Notes: generated by a model not told the origin, from the sequence alone. Shown: positions 17,592 to 25,891, counted from the stretch's first letter. The stretch is DNA of 49,539 nt from Ruminococcus sp. UBA3280 (GCA_002362175.1 DETU01000069.1:1-49539), one strand, 5' to 3'. Made by a program: numbers and translations.

Positions 17592-18359
17592 TCAATATTC
17601 TGCTGTTTCTTCCTCTTCAGGAATTTCTACTGTCTGTTCTGCTTCTTCGTCAAAAATTTCAACTGTTTCTTCCGCATCTGTTTCGGGATATTCTGCTGTT
17701 TCTTCCGCATTTTCATCTTCAATTCCCATAGCTTCTGCGAAACTTACAGGTTTTGTACTTTCTTCCGTTTCAGAAGTAACTTCTGTAGACGTTTCCGTTA
17801 CTGATTCAGTTGTTGTCTGAACCTGCTCTGTAGTTCCCTCAATCTCTTTCATATCGGTAAAGACAATTTTCAGCTTATTGTTTTCCATTTCAAAAGAAGA
17901 TAATTTACCGTCTTTGCTGACTGAAATTATGTAGTCACCGCCCTCAAGACTTCCGCTCACTTCAAGAACATTGCCGTTTTCATTTCCTTTCAGTTCTTCA
18001 AGACGTGCATTTGTGTCAACCGCCTCAATCAGATTAAGCATCATAGCCTTTACGGGAAGTGCAGACTGCGGAACAGAAAAATCAAGTCCCTTATATGATG
18101 CTGTGACATTTCCTCCGCTGAACTCCAGTTTTACACCGCTTAAAGTATTAGGTGATTCAAACTCAATATCCCATACACCGTCACCGAAACGTTTCAGCAT
18201 TCCGTCCGCATTAAGCTTGTCAATCGTTACGTTAACCGACGACTGAAAAGCACAGTTAAGTCCGTTTTTCCGTGAAGTCTCATTTTTGAGAGGAGTCGAA
18301 CACGAAAAAAACATAACAGCCGTAATAACCATAACTGCAAATGAAATAAGCCTTTTCAT
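17592..18359 (-). CDS. Lipoprotein with LolA-like middle region and acidic C-terminal tail
   Basis: A 255-residue protein with a lipoprotein signal (lipobox F-F-S-C near residue 20). Residues about 30-165 form a beta-rich domain with repeated G-x-x-x-x-S-x-x-G patterns, resembling lipoproteins of the LolA/LppX fold class, though I cannot assign a family. The last 85 residues are low complexity: Thr/Glu/Ser-rich and then strongly acidic, with repeats of V-E-I-x-E-E-E/A-E-E-T-A-E-Y. Function is unknown. It follows the NAD(P)HX repair gene by 64 bp on the same strand and ends in a strong terminator, so it may be the last gene of that unit. Confidence 0.82.
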   Translation of the reverse strand: MKRLISFAVMVITAVMFFSCSTPLKNETSRKNGLNCAFQSSVNVTIDKLNADGMLKRFGDGVWDIEFESPNTLSGVKLEFSGGNVTASYKGLDFSVPQSALPVKAMMLNLIEAVDTNARLEELKGNENGNVLEVSGSLEGGDYIISVSKDGKLSSFEMENNKLKIVFTDMKEIEGTTEQVQTTTESVTETSTEVTSETEESTKPVSFAEAMGIEDENAEETAEYPETDAEETVEIFDEEAEQTVEIPEEEETAEY

Positions 18360-18423
18360 AATACCTTTTCTCCAATCTGTGTATTTTTTTAAGACTTTTT
18401 TACATCTGAGCGGTAAATTATAA

Positions 18424-19959
18424 TTAATCGCCTGAATTTTTATGCTTTTCCTTTAATATTCCGAATGAATCAGACAGACACCCTAAAATATCTCTCGGAA
18501 GCATTGCCTCCTGTCCGAGTTTTTCAGAAGCAATATCTCCTGCAAGTCCGTGAATATATACACCTGCACAAGCCGATTCAAAAACACTGTAACCCTGTCC
18601 GGCTACTGCTCCTATTATTCCCGACAATATATCACCGCTTCCGCCGACACTCATTCCTGCATTGCCCGTATGATTCACAGAAGTACGGTTTTTATCTGTA
18701 ATAACAGTCCCTGCTCCTTTTAGTACAACTGTAATATCATATTTTTCTGCAAGCTTTTCAGCAGAGTTAAAACGGTCTGCCGATACTTCATCAATACTGC
18801 ATTTCAGCAGTCTTGACATTTCAGCAGTATGAGGGGTCAATATCATGTCTGTCTTTTTCTTTAGTAAAATATCTATGTCCGATGCTATGCAGTTTATTCC
18901 GTCTGCGTCAACAATTACGGGAACTTCTGAATTTTCTACGACAAATTTCGTCATTTCCAGTGTTTCGGAAGTAACGCCGATTCCGCACCCTATAACAACA
19001 GCGTCCGCACGCTCAAGAGCAGAAGTAATTTTTTCCCTGTCAAAACACATAAAACCATCTTTGTCAGTCGGCATTTCAATAAAAGTTGATTCAGGGGCAA
19101 GCACAGAAACCGTATCAATACATTTTCCGACAGTCGCCAGCGAAACCAATCCCGCACCGCTTCTCAATGCACCCATTACCGAAAAAAAAGCCGCTCCCCT
19201 CATTAATGAACTTCCTGCGATAACAAGAACTTTGCCAAATGTTCCTTTATGTGAATCACTTCTGCGTACAGGCGGAAAACCTGAAAGCTGTCTGATGTCA
19301 GTAACGGTATATTTTCTCTGATTTTCAAGAAAGTCAAACGCATTTTCAGGAATACCTATATCGGCAACCGTTATCTTTCCGCAGAAATCTTTCAAAGGGT
19401 ACTGTGTCATACCTGTTTTCATACAGCCGAAAGTAACGGTTTCGTCCGCCCTGAAAGTCCCCTCCGAAACTTTTCCTGTTCTGCTGTCTGCTCCACTCGG
19501 AATATCAACGGCTATTTTGTAAGCTTTTTCATTGAGACCGAAAATATAAGCAACTTTTCTGCTTAGTTCACCATGAAAACCCGTCCCGAAAACACCGTCA
19601 ACAAGCACATCTGCTTCCGATATATATGACTGATAATCTTCATTTATATTGATACGTTCGGAAATGCGGCTGTACATTTCCTGTGAGAGTTCCGTTTTCG
19701 GCATACCGCATACAAGAACAGTACTTATATTTTTATAACCCATACTTGCAAGTATTCCTGCCGCAACATAGCAGTCACCGCCGTTATTTCCCGTACCGAT
19801 AAGAAAAACTATTTTCTTTTTCCTGTCCTTACCGCAATGCCCTCTTATAACTTCCGCAAGCTTTATGCCTGCGTTTTTCATAAGTTCTTTTTTTGAAACA
19901 CCGAGTTTTTCGGATTCTTCTTCAAGTATTCTCATTTGTTCTGGGGTAACTATACACAT
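18424..19959 (-). CDS. nnr: Bifunctional NAD(P)HX epimerase / ADP-dependent NAD(P)HX dehydratase
   Basis: A 511-residue cytosolic repair enzyme that restores damaged hydrated NADH/NADPH. The N-terminal half is the YjeF_N epimerase, with G-T-G-N-N-G-G-D-C-Y-V-A-A near residues 55-67. The C-terminal half is the ribokinase-like dehydratase, with L-T-P-H-T-A-E-M, K-G-A-G-T-V-I-T-D and the G-N-A-G-M-S-V-G-G-S-G-D-I-L-S-G block. Length and domain order are those of the fused bacterial enzyme. The start follows AAAGGAAG. The stop of a small gene lies only 3 bp upstream, placing this gene in the minus-strand group beginning at 21351. Confidence 0.95.
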   Translation of the reverse strand: MCIVTPEQMRILEEESEKLGVSKKELMKNAGIKLAEVIRGHCGKDRKKKIVFLIGTGNNGGDCYVAAGILASMGYKNISTVLVCGMPKTELSQEMYSRISERININEDYQSYISEADVLVDGVFGTGFHGELSRKVAYIFGLNEKAYKIAVDIPSGADSRTGKVSEGTFRADETVTFGCMKTGMTQYPLKDFCGKITVADIGIPENAFDFLENQRKYTVTDIRQLSGFPPVRRSDSHKGTFGKVLVIAGSSLMRGAAFFSVMGALRSGAGLVSLATVGKCIDTVSVLAPESTFIEMPTDKDGFMCFDREKITSALERADAVVIGCGIGVTSETLEMTKFVVENSEVPVIVDADGINCIASDIDILLKKKTDMILTPHTAEMSRLLKCSIDEVSADRFNSAEKLAEKYDITVVLKGAGTVITDKNRTSVNHTGNAGMSVGGSGDILSGIIGAVAGQGYSVFESACAGVYIHGLAGDIASEKLGQEAMLPRDILGCLSDSFGILKEKHKNSGD

Positions 19960-19962
19960 TTT

Positions 19963-20307
19963 TTACACTTCCTTTTTCAGATAATTATAATAATGATTGT
20001 AATCTGTCCAGTACTCAAGATAGTAAAGTATTTCTTTCTTAGAACTTGTTTCCAGATATTCAACAGGTCTGTCCCAAGGATTTTCACAAGTTATATCTAT
20101 CATATACATCTTATACTGTCCATCGTCAAAATCCCCATACCAACCCAAGTCAATAAGCAGATTATTATTCTGAAGTTGTAGCAAGTCCTGACATAATTCC
20201 AAGCTGTATTCTTCACCGTCTGTTTCGGGGTCGTATTCGGAAAAATTATTATATTTCACTGTCCAGCCCGAAACAATTCTTAATGGCTGTAATCTGAAAT
20301 ATTTCAA
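19963..20307 (-). CDS. Small hypothetical protein
   Basis: A 114-residue soluble, acidic and aromatic-rich protein. The start is a TTG 8 bp after GGAGG; no ATG is available near the site. It contains the pattern G-W-Y-G-D-F-D-D-G-Q-Y-K-M-Y-M-I-D, which suggests a small alpha/beta fold of the kind found among immunity-like proteins, but I do not recognise a family. It sits between the DUF4375-like gene (13 bp) and nnr (3 bp), so it is almost certainly co-transcribed with both. Confidence 0.7.
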   Translation of the reverse strand: MKYFRLQPLRIVSGWTVKYNNFSEYDPETDGEEYSLELCQDLLQLQNNNLLIDLGWYGDFDDGQYKMYMIDITCENPWDRPVEYLETSSKKEILYYLEYWTDYNHYYNYLKKEV

Positions 20308-20320
20308 ATTGAATACCTCC

Positions 20321-20815
20321 TTATAATTCGGAAATCCTCATGTCCAAATGATTATACAGCATCTGCCACATATCAAAACCGTTATTCAGATATAACTGAT
20401 TTTCCAGTATTTCAATTTTTTTCGAAACTTCTCTGCTCAGTTCATGAATGTCGTCAAAAACCGAAATGTCATATTCATTATAATCACCACTTAAAAAATC
20501 CCCTCTTATAACATCAGGAAGAGCAAGACGGCATATTTCAGAAAGTATGTCGGCATCTTTATCATCACCAATATCCCGGAACGCCTTTATTATATTCGGT
20601 GCATAATGACCAATTGAATTTTCAAGAAAAGAAAAAATACCTTCCATGGTCAGCTCGGTGTCAAAATCAATCAGAAACAATGCTGTCTGAATGAAGTCCG
20701 CACAATCCAGCCATTCTGAACGTTCACTCTCCCACATTTCCCGAGAAAGTTTTTCACAGAGTTCCATACCGGAAAACTGCCTTATATCTGCATTATTTCC
20801 ACAAAAACCTTTCAA
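20321..20815 (-). CDS. DUF4375 / DMP19-like protein
   Basis: A 164-residue helical, acidic protein. The centre reads T-M-E-G-I-F-S-F-L-E-N-S-I-G-H-Y-A, followed by I-x-K-A-F-R-D-I-G and the second half of the fold. This matches the DUF4375 pattern (DMP19 is a DNA-mimic protein of Neisseria), by memory of the family and not by search. The start is a TTG overlapping the stop of the preceding gene (TTGA), with AGAGG 7 bp upstream; translational coupling is likely. Members are common next to immunity and toxin genes, but no toxin is visible here. Confidence 0.72.
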   Translation of the reverse strand: MKGFCGNNADIRQFSGMELCEKLSREMWESERSEWLDCADFIQTALFLIDFDTELTMEGIFSFLENSIGHYAPNIIKAFRDIGDDKDADILSEICRLALPDVIRGDFLSGDYNEYDISVFDDIHELSREVSKKIEILENQLYLNNGFDMWQMLYNHLDMRISEL

Positions 20816-21351
20816 TTCATTTCCTCTCGTGCGAGCTTACTTCTCAGACTTCCCGAAAGAAAACGCTTTATATTTTCAAGCATTTTTTCGTTTGGTGAAA
20901 ATACAAGCCTTGTCAGACCGTAATCCTCATGCTGAAAATCAGCATAATATTCATGTGACGCTATATTGTCGGAACTGATAACAACAGTCATTTCAGCGGT
21001 TTCCTCTAAATCGTCGCTGTATTTTCCGAAATCCGTGAACTTCCTCACTTCCACACTCAGCAGTGGCTTACGTTTTCTTTTGGCAATTATCTTGTCAATA
21101 TCAAGCTCACCGTTTGTGAAAGCATATTCGTATTCAATGTGAGACGACTGAACAATAAAAAAAGTTCCGTAACCTGCTGCCACAGCAAGCAGAAATCCCA
21201 GAAGTGACAATACAGGATTACCAAGCGTGATAAATCCGAAAACGGCAAGCAAAACTGTTAAAGCTATTCCGCCGACTGTTGTTAAAAGACGTTTTGTCTT
21301 ATCAGACGATGTTTCATTTTTCTTGACAAGCTGTTCAGCAAAGTTATCCAT
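20812..21351 (-). CDS. Small membrane protein of unknown function
   Basis: A 179-residue protein. I start it at the ATG at 21351 (preceded by CGGAGA); the longer open frame adds an unlikely hydrophobic stretch from the promoter region. Two adjacent transmembrane helices (about 22-65) are followed by a soluble beta-rich domain with a basic K-R-K-R-K segment and the Y-A-F-T-N-G-E-L-D-I-D-K-I motif. That layout resembles DUF6106-type proteins, tentatively. It is the first gene of the minus-strand unit, with promoter at 21390-21418, and its stop overlaps the next gene. Confidence 0.75.
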   Translation of the reverse strand: MDNFAEQLVKKNETSSDKTKRLLTTVGGIALTVLLAVFGFITLGNPVLSLLGFLLAVAAGYGTFFIVQSSHIEYEYAFTNGELDIDKIIAKRKRKPLLSVEVRKFTDFGKYSDDLEETAEMTVVISSDNIASHEYYADFQHEDYGLTRLVFSPNEKMLENIKRFLSGSLRSKLAREEMN

Positions 21352-21389
21352 AATTTTAATATCTCCGTTCTGTAAAGTAATACATATAT

Positions 21390-21418
21390 ATAATATCACA
21401 AAAAATAACATATTTCAA
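21390..21418 (-). promoter_or_regulatory. sigma-A promoter of the 21351-18424 unit
   Basis: Minus-strand TTGAAA (21413-21418) and TATTAT (21390-21395) with a 17 bp spacer; divergent from the promoter at 21477. Confidence 0.75.
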
Positions 21419-21476
21419 TAAATACGTTTCTTTTTTATTTATTTTAACAGATAGACATTTTTTACTGAAACTATGT

Positions 21477-21505
21477 TTGACGAAACTGCTTTAATATGAT
21501 ATAAT
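21477..21505 (+). promoter_or_regulatory. sigma-A promoter of the membrane protein / ArsR / amidohydrolase operon
   Basis: TTGACG (21477-21482) and TATAAT (21500-21505) with a 17 bp spacer, about 20 bp before the ribosome binding site AAGGAGG. No obvious ArsR-type inverted repeat is seen across it. Confidence 0.85.
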
Positions 21506-21525
21506 ATAAAAAAGGAGGCGGACTT

Positions 21526-21963
21526 ATGGAATTTATACTTGCTGTTGCCATTATAGCAGTACTGTGTATTATTTTTCAGGTAAGCACAGATATTATCATA
21601 ATGTGTTCGCTAATAATTGTATGTATTGTTTTTGCAGTTACCACACTGCTGTTTATATATTTTTTCATATGTCTGATGTTTTCTGAAAAATGCACAGCAG
21701 AATTTTCAAGAACAGACAAATCAGATAAAAATAAATTCAGTAAGGCTTATTACATAATTGACGGTCAGGAATATCCCTGTATTTTTCCCGAAGAAAAAAT
21801 TTTCGGAATAAAACTTTACAGAAAAGACAGAAAATATAATGTGTGGCTTAACAGACGATTCAAATTTGTGTATGACCGTTTTGCATTTGCAACCTGTATT
21901 ATAGGATTTTCGGCAAGTATATTTCTTGTTGCCGTAACAGTCATAGGATATATGAGTATATAA
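21526..21963 (+). CDS. Small membrane protein of unknown function
   Basis: A 145-residue protein with two hydrophobic helices at the N-terminus (about 3-20 and 22-52), a charged middle part (55-115) and a third helix near the C-terminus (about 118-142). No family recognised. AAAGGAGG lies 8 bp before the ATG. The ArsR-type repressor gene begins 10 bp downstream, and with the amidohydrolase it forms a three-gene operon. If the repressor is a metal sensor, this protein is a candidate for its regulated function, but nothing in the sequence proves transport. Confidence 0.75.
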   Translation: MEFILAVAIIAVLCIIFQVSTDIIIMCSLIIVCIVFAVTTLLFIYFFICLMFSEKCTAEFSRTDKSDKNKFSKAYYIIDGQEYPCIFPEEKIFGIKLYRKDRKYNVWLNRRFKFVYDRFAFATCIIGFSASIFLVAVTVIGYMSI

Positions 21964-21973
21964 GGAGGAAAAA

Positions 21974-22324
21974 ATGGAGGAACAGATTTACTGTACTCAC
22001 GGAGTAAACAAAAATATAGAAGAAAAAATTTCAAAAATCATGCCCGATGAAGAAGCTTTATATGAAGCCGCCGAACTGCTGAAAGTTTTCGGAGATTCAA
22101 CAAGAATACGCATTATTTTTGTACTTTGCAGGGGTGAAATGTGTGTCTGCGATATTGCAAATCTTCTAAATATGACACAGTCCGCAATATCACATCAGTT
22201 ACGTGTACTGAAACAGGCAAGGCTTGTAAGCACACGCAGAGAGGGAAAAACCATATTTTACTCCCTCTGTGATGACCATGTAAAAACTATTTTCTATCAT
22301 GCAATGGAACACGTAATGGAGTGA
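21974..22324 (+). CDS. ArsR/SmtB-family metal-responsive repressor, CadC-like
   Basis: A 116-residue winged-helix regulator. Metal-ligand positions match CadC-type sensors: Cys7 in the N-terminal arm, Cys57 and Cys59 in the C-V-C of E-M-C-V-C-D at helix 3, and a helix-5 set D-x-H...H...E at the C-terminus, with the same spacing as the Asp/His/His/Glu site of CadC. The recognition helix reads M-T-Q-S-A-I-S-H-Q-L-R-V-L. Binding of Cd, Pb or Zn should release it from DNA. No P-type ATPase or cation efflux gene is adjacent, which is unusual for this type. It lies between a small membrane protein (10 bp) and an amidohydrolase (6 bp). Confidence 0.92.
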   Translation: MEEQIYCTHGVNKNIEEKISKIMPDEEALYEAAELLKVFGDSTRIRIIFVLCRGEMCVCDIANLLNMTQSAISHQLRVLKQARLVSTRREGKTIFYSLCDDHVKTIFYHAMEHVME

Positions 22325-22330
22325 TTTTTT

Positions 22331-23143
22331 ATGAAATACTTTGATTTTCATACGCACGCCTTTACAGATTCCCTTGCTGAACGTGCTTTATCCTCTCTTG
22401 CCGATACAAGCGGAAAAATTCCCGCAACTGACGGCACTGTAAACGATCTGCGTAAAATAATGCAGAAAAACGGAATTGACGAATTTTTATTGCTTCCCGT
22501 CGCAACAAAACCGTCACAGCAGATTTCAATAAACAACTGGGCTTCCGAAATAATGGGAAACGGCATTTATTCATGCGGAACAGTCCACCCCGATTCAGAC
22601 GACACACTGAATGAAATCGAACGCATAAAATCTCTCGGACTTTATGGTGTTAAATTCCACTCGGAATATCAGAATTTCTGTCCCGATGAGGAGCGAATGT
22701 TCCCGATATATGAGAAAATAGCAGAACAGGGTCTTATAGCTGTATTTCACGGAGGCTGGGACCCTTTCGGAAACGAAAATATAAAATGTACACCGAAACG
22801 TATGGCACAGGCTGTTGAAAGAATCCCACAGCTTAACTTTGTAGTTGCACATCTCGGCGGTATATATGTATGGGACGATGTTGAAAAATATCTTGCAGGA
22901 CGTTTCAAAAACCTTTATCTTGATGTGAGCGTAATAGCAAGCTTTGATATAGACGAAAATCAGCTTTTAAGAATTATTGAGTCACAAGGAACTGATAAAA
23001 TACTTTTCGGAAGTGACTGTCCATGGGACAATCCCGAAAATGAAATAAATATGATAAACCGTCTGCCACTTTCTCATGAAGATAAAGAAAAAATATTTTA
23101 TAAAAATGCTCACAGACTTCTGAAAATAACAAAAGATATATAA
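22331..23143 (+). CDS. Amidohydrolase-family protein (Amidohydro_2 type)
   Basis: A 270-residue metal-dependent hydrolase of TIM-barrel fold. The metal-binding H-T-H lies at residues 7-9 (F-D-F-H-T-H), a Lys-His pair at G-V-K-F-H-S, further His at A-V-F-H-G-G and V-V-A-H-L-G-G, and the closing Asp in F-G-S-D-C-P-W. This set fits the amidohydrolase-2 group (decarboxylases and lactone or amide hydrolases); the substrate is not readable. It starts 6 bp after the ArsR gene and is probably translated from the same message. Confidence 0.88.
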   Translation: MKYFDFHTHAFTDSLAERALSSLADTSGKIPATDGTVNDLRKIMQKNGIDEFLLLPVATKPSQQISINNWASEIMGNGIYSCGTVHPDSDDTLNEIERIKSLGLYGVKFHSEYQNFCPDEERMFPIYEKIAEQGLIAVFHGGWDPFGNENIKCTPKRMAQAVERIPQLNFVVAHLGGIYVWDDVEKYLAGRFKNLYLDVSVIASFDIDENQLLRIIESQGTDKILFGSDCPWDNPENEINMINRLPLSHEDKEKIFYKNAHRLLKITKDI

Positions 23144-23252
23144 TTTTACCTGTTAACAAAATATTAGGATAATATAACCAAAATAATAACAACAGTTTTG
23201 AAAAAATATGATAACATAACTACAGGCAGTATCTTTGAAGGGTGGGTGGAAA

Positions 23253-24419
23253 ATGAAAACTGCCAGTGATTACGAAAAAACAATTATAGATGTGGTTGAA
23301 GAATTTGACTATTCCACACAAAACGAATCATATAACAAAAAATTCCGCAAATGGCGGAAAAACAAAAACAATCCATATACATTCAACTTTTCCACAAATA
23401 AAAAAGAACGTATTTTCATAGACGGTAAAGGCTTTGTAAGCAATTCCCCTGCTGAATCGGAACATGAAACGATAAGCAGGATTTTTTTTATAATAGGAAC
23501 TGCTATGCTTTTATGGGTGACAATTGATAACATTATAGGAAAAATGATTATATTTTTTCTTGACATCATAGGTGTAAATGTACATACGACTTTTTTCAGC
23601 ACTTCATGCTATGGCGGAAGTATAGAAATTGTTACCGTACTTATAGTAATATCACTTATTAAAATATGTATGCCTGCTTTCTATATCCACAAAAGACTTA
23701 AAATGCCCCATAAAGTTGAATTTATGAGTACCATGAATCACCCCTCTGAATTAATAAGTGCAATTGCTCTTTCCCTTGCGGTATGCACGGTTACAAATAT
23801 TCCCGACGCATATTCATGCAGTGCAAAGGAAATTTACTCCTACTTCAAAAGTATCAACACCGATATTTCGGTATGGGGACAGGCAGAATATGTTATTTAT
23901 ACCATATTTGACGTTATTATAGTTTCAGTTGCTTCGGAAACTTTTTTCAGAGGTGCGATATTTTCAGCACTAAGACAGTTTGGTGACGCTTTTGCAATCA
24001 TTATTACCGCTGTCATGGCATCGCTTTTAACACAGAACTTTCAGGAAATGCCGACGGTTTTTATTATTTCTGTAATCGCTTCAACCGGTATGCTGAAAAG
24101 CGGTTCAATATTTACAGCCTTTGCAGTCAGTACTGTATACAAAATGTATCAGCTTTCAATCGTTATTATTGAAATGAACACTTCTGAAAATATGTTCCTT
24201 ATACGCAATCTTATAATGACAGGTGTATTTATTGTAAGCAGTTTTACAGCAATATTCATATATATCGCAAGAAACCGCAAAAACAAGCAACATTATTTTG
24301 CAGAGTATCATTCCGATATATCCACAAAAGACCGTCTGATATTTTCATTCAGGTCTTTCCCGTTCGGAGCAGTGGCATTTGTATGCCTGATTGCCGCAAC
24401 TATAAAAGTAATTTATTAG
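23253..24419 (+). CDS. CPBP-like integral membrane protein, apparently catalytically degenerate
   Basis: A 388-residue protein with a soluble N-terminal part (1-70) and about eight transmembrane segments. I use the ATG at 23253, after GGGTGG; an upstream TTG in the same frame is less likely. The segment S-E-T-F-F-R-G (228-234) aligns with the first CPBP motif E-E-x-x-x-R, but the first glutamate, the proposed catalytic base, is Ser228. The next motif, which normally carries a histidine, reads S-L-L-T-Q-N. The fold therefore looks like a CPBP (CAAX protease/bacteriocin-processing) relative that has lost activity, if the alignment is right. It is followed 7 bp later by tadA. Confidence 0.75.
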   Translation: MKTASDYEKTIIDVVEEFDYSTQNESYNKKFRKWRKNKNNPYTFNFSTNKKERIFIDGKGFVSNSPAESEHETISRIFFIIGTAMLLWVTIDNIIGKMIIFFLDIIGVNVHTTFFSTSCYGGSIEIVTVLIVISLIKICMPAFYIHKRLKMPHKVEFMSTMNHPSELISAIALSLAVCTVTNIPDAYSCSAKEIYSYFKSINTDISVWGQAEYVIYTIFDVIIVSVASETFFRGAIFSALRQFGDAFAIIITAVMASLLTQNFQEMPTVFIISVIASTGMLKSGSIFTAFAVSTVYKMYQLSIVIIEMNTSENMFLIRNLIMTGVFIVSSFTAIFIYIARNRKNKQHYFAEYHSDISTKDRLIFSFRSFPFGAVAFVCLIAATIKVIY

Positions 24420-24426
24420 GAGAATT

Positions 24427-24909
24427 ATGGACAAATATATGAAAAGAGCCGTTGAACTTGCTGAAATGGCTGCAAATGAGGGTGAAGTTCCTGTAGGAGC
24501 TGTTATTGTAAAGAAAACTACCGGCGAGATAGTCGGTGAGGGACGAAATATGCGTGAGGGCAGAAAAAATGCCCTCGCCCATGCTGAAATAATGGCTATA
24601 GATATGGCTTGCCATACTCTCGGAGGCTGGCGACTTCCGGAGTGTGCAATATATGTCACATTAGAACCGTGTCCCATGTGCTGTGGTGCAATAATCAACG
24701 CAAGAATCGATGATGTAATTTTCGGGGCATACGATTTGAAAAGTGGTTCTGTTATATCGGTACAGAAAATGTTTGAACTGCCATATAATTACCGACCTAA
24801 CGTCAACGGCGGAATTATGGAAAAAGAATGTGCAGACGTTTTGTCCCTATTTTTCAAGAAACTGAGAGAAAAGAAAAAAAATCCGAAAAAATTTTCAGAA
24901 AACGCTTGA
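24427..24909 (+). CDS. tadA: tRNA-specific adenosine deaminase
   Basis: A 160-residue cytosolic enzyme that converts adenosine 34 to inosine in tRNA-Arg(ACG). The zinc site is His52 with catalytic Glu54 (H-A-E) and Cys82/Cys85 (P-C-P-M-C). Length is typical. TAGGAGA precedes the ATG. The gene ends inside the -35 element of the downstream tRNA-Leu promoter, so the two units are packed end to end. Confidence 0.95.
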   Translation: MDKYMKRAVELAEMAANEGEVPVGAVIVKKTTGEIVGEGRNMREGRKNALAHAEIMAIDMACHTLGGWRLPECAIYVTLEPCPMCCGAIINARIDDVIFGAYDLKSGSVISVQKMFELPYNYRPNVNGGIMEKECADVLSLFFKKLREKKKNPKKFSENA

Positions 24910-24934
24910 CAAATGATTTTTTTTGTGCTATAAT
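24906..24934 (+). promoter_or_regulatory. sigma-A promoter of tRNA-Leu
   Basis: Perfect TTGACA (24906-24911) and perfect TATAAT (24929-24934) separated by 17 bp. The -35 box overlaps the tadA stop codon. Confidence 0.95.
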
Positions 24935-24940
24935 ATTAAA

Positions 24941-24982
24941 GCAGTCAGATGATAAGCCCCTTGTAAAATCTGATTATACTGC
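24941..24982 (+). other. Predicted 5' leader hairpin of the tRNA-Leu precursor
   Basis: The expected transcription start falls at about 24941, exactly where a stem begins. GCAGTCAGAT (24941-24950) pairs with ATCTG (24968-24972) and ACTGC (24978-24982), with a 5-nt bulge and a 17-nt loop. It ends 3 nt before the mature tRNA. Seen by eye only; it may shape RNase P processing. Confidence 0.5.
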
Positions 24983-24985
24983 AAT

Positions 24986-25070
24986 GCGAGTGTGCTGGAA
25001 TAGGCAGACAGGCACGTTTGAGGGGCGTGTGTCGAAGGACGTATGGGTTCAAGTCCCATTACTCGCACCA
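24986..25070 (+). tRNA. tRNA-Leu (GAG)
   Basis: An 85-nt class II tRNA with encoded CCA. Acceptor strands are GCGAGTG and TACTCGC. The anticodon stem CACGT/GCGTG holds the loop TTGAGGG with anticodon GAG, reading CUC/CUU leucine codons. A long variable arm follows, and the T-arm has GGTTCAAGTCC. Its own promoter and terminator flank it. Confidence 0.95.
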
Positions 25071-25073
25071 ATA

Positions 25074-25103
25074 AAAAGACTTCTCTATGAGAAGTCTTTT
25101 TTA
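25074..25103 (+). terminator. Terminator of tRNA-Leu, also facing the gene at 25105
   Basis: A 12-bp stem AAAAGACTTCTC/GAGAAGTCTTTT with a 3-nt loop, closing in T-rich sequence on the plus strand. The symmetric A/T tails suggest it also works for the convergent minus-strand gene. Confidence 0.9.
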
Positions 25104-25104
25104 T

Positions 25105-25824
25105 TTACAGTGCCTCAAAATTATATCCGTACTTTTCCGCACATTTCTGTGCTGTAGAACCCTCATACCCACATACAGTAACTTCAATACAACCTAAATT
25201 GTCAACTTTACATTCGGCATTTAAAATACCAACTTTTTTCAGATTGAAACAATTGAAAAATATTCTTTCTCCGATACTTGCCACATTTTCAGAAAACGTT
25301 ATTTCTTCCATCTTATTATAAGCCAATGCGTCGTTACCAATAGTCGTTAAACTGTCGGGGAGCGTTATTGTGGCAGACTTACAACCGAAAAATGCAAAAT
25401 CATCAATACTTACAACGCCGTTTGGTATTGTTATTTCTGTAATACTATAACAATTGCTAAAAGCACTTTCGCCAATTTCCTTTACACTATCGGGAATTTT
25501 TACTGCCGTAAGATTTTCGAAATGATAAAATGAATTGTCCCCAATACTTTTTACACCGTCATTTATAACAACTTTTTTAACCAGTTCCGAGCTACTGAAC
25601 CATGGCGTATCTATTACCGCATCGTCCTCGTCATATTTACTTATGTCTGAATAATCCGACATATCTCCGCTACCACTAATAGTAAGCGTACCCTCATCAT
25701 CAAGTTTCCAAGTGATATTTTTTCCGCAAACTCCGAATTTTCTACACGAAACAAGTCCTACAATACCGACACACATAACAACAGCAGTCACGATTATAGC
25801 TGAAATTCTCTTTATCATTCCCAT
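25105..25824 (-). CDS. BspA-type leucine-rich-repeat lipoprotein
   Basis: A 239-residue protein. The ATG at 25824 follows AAAGGTGA; an N-terminal hydrophobic segment ends in G-L-V-S-C, a lipobox near residue 27. After a short region with W-K-L-D-D-E-G-T-L-T-I-S-G, the body (about 75-200) consists of 23-residue repeats of the type I-P-x-x-V-x-x-I-G-x-x-A-F-x-x-C, the LRR_5/BspA pattern. Such repeats form surface binding domains; the ligand is unknown. It is transcribed alone. Confidence 0.88.
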   Translation of the reverse strand: MGMIKRISAIIVTAVVMCVGIVGLVSCRKFGVCGKNITWKLDDEGTLTISGSGDMSDYSDISKYDEDDAVIDTPWFSSSELVKKVVINDGVKSIGDNSFYHFENLTAVKIPDSVKEIGESAFSNCYSITEITIPNGVVSIDDFAFFGCKSATITLPDSLTTIGNDALAYNKMEEITFSENVASIGERIFFNCFNLKKVGILNAECKVDNLGCIEVTVCGYEGSTAQKCAEKYGYNFEAL

Positions 25825-25891
25825 AAATATCACCTTTCAAGTATATTATCTTATTATTTTAATTATAATATGAACAATATCAAATGTCAAC

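Noticed and set aside
24935..24985. SRP RNA, expected after tadA by analogy with Bacillus
   Set aside because: No SRP Alu or S-domain signature (no GGAA/GNRA arrangement); the segment is the leader of tRNA-Leu.
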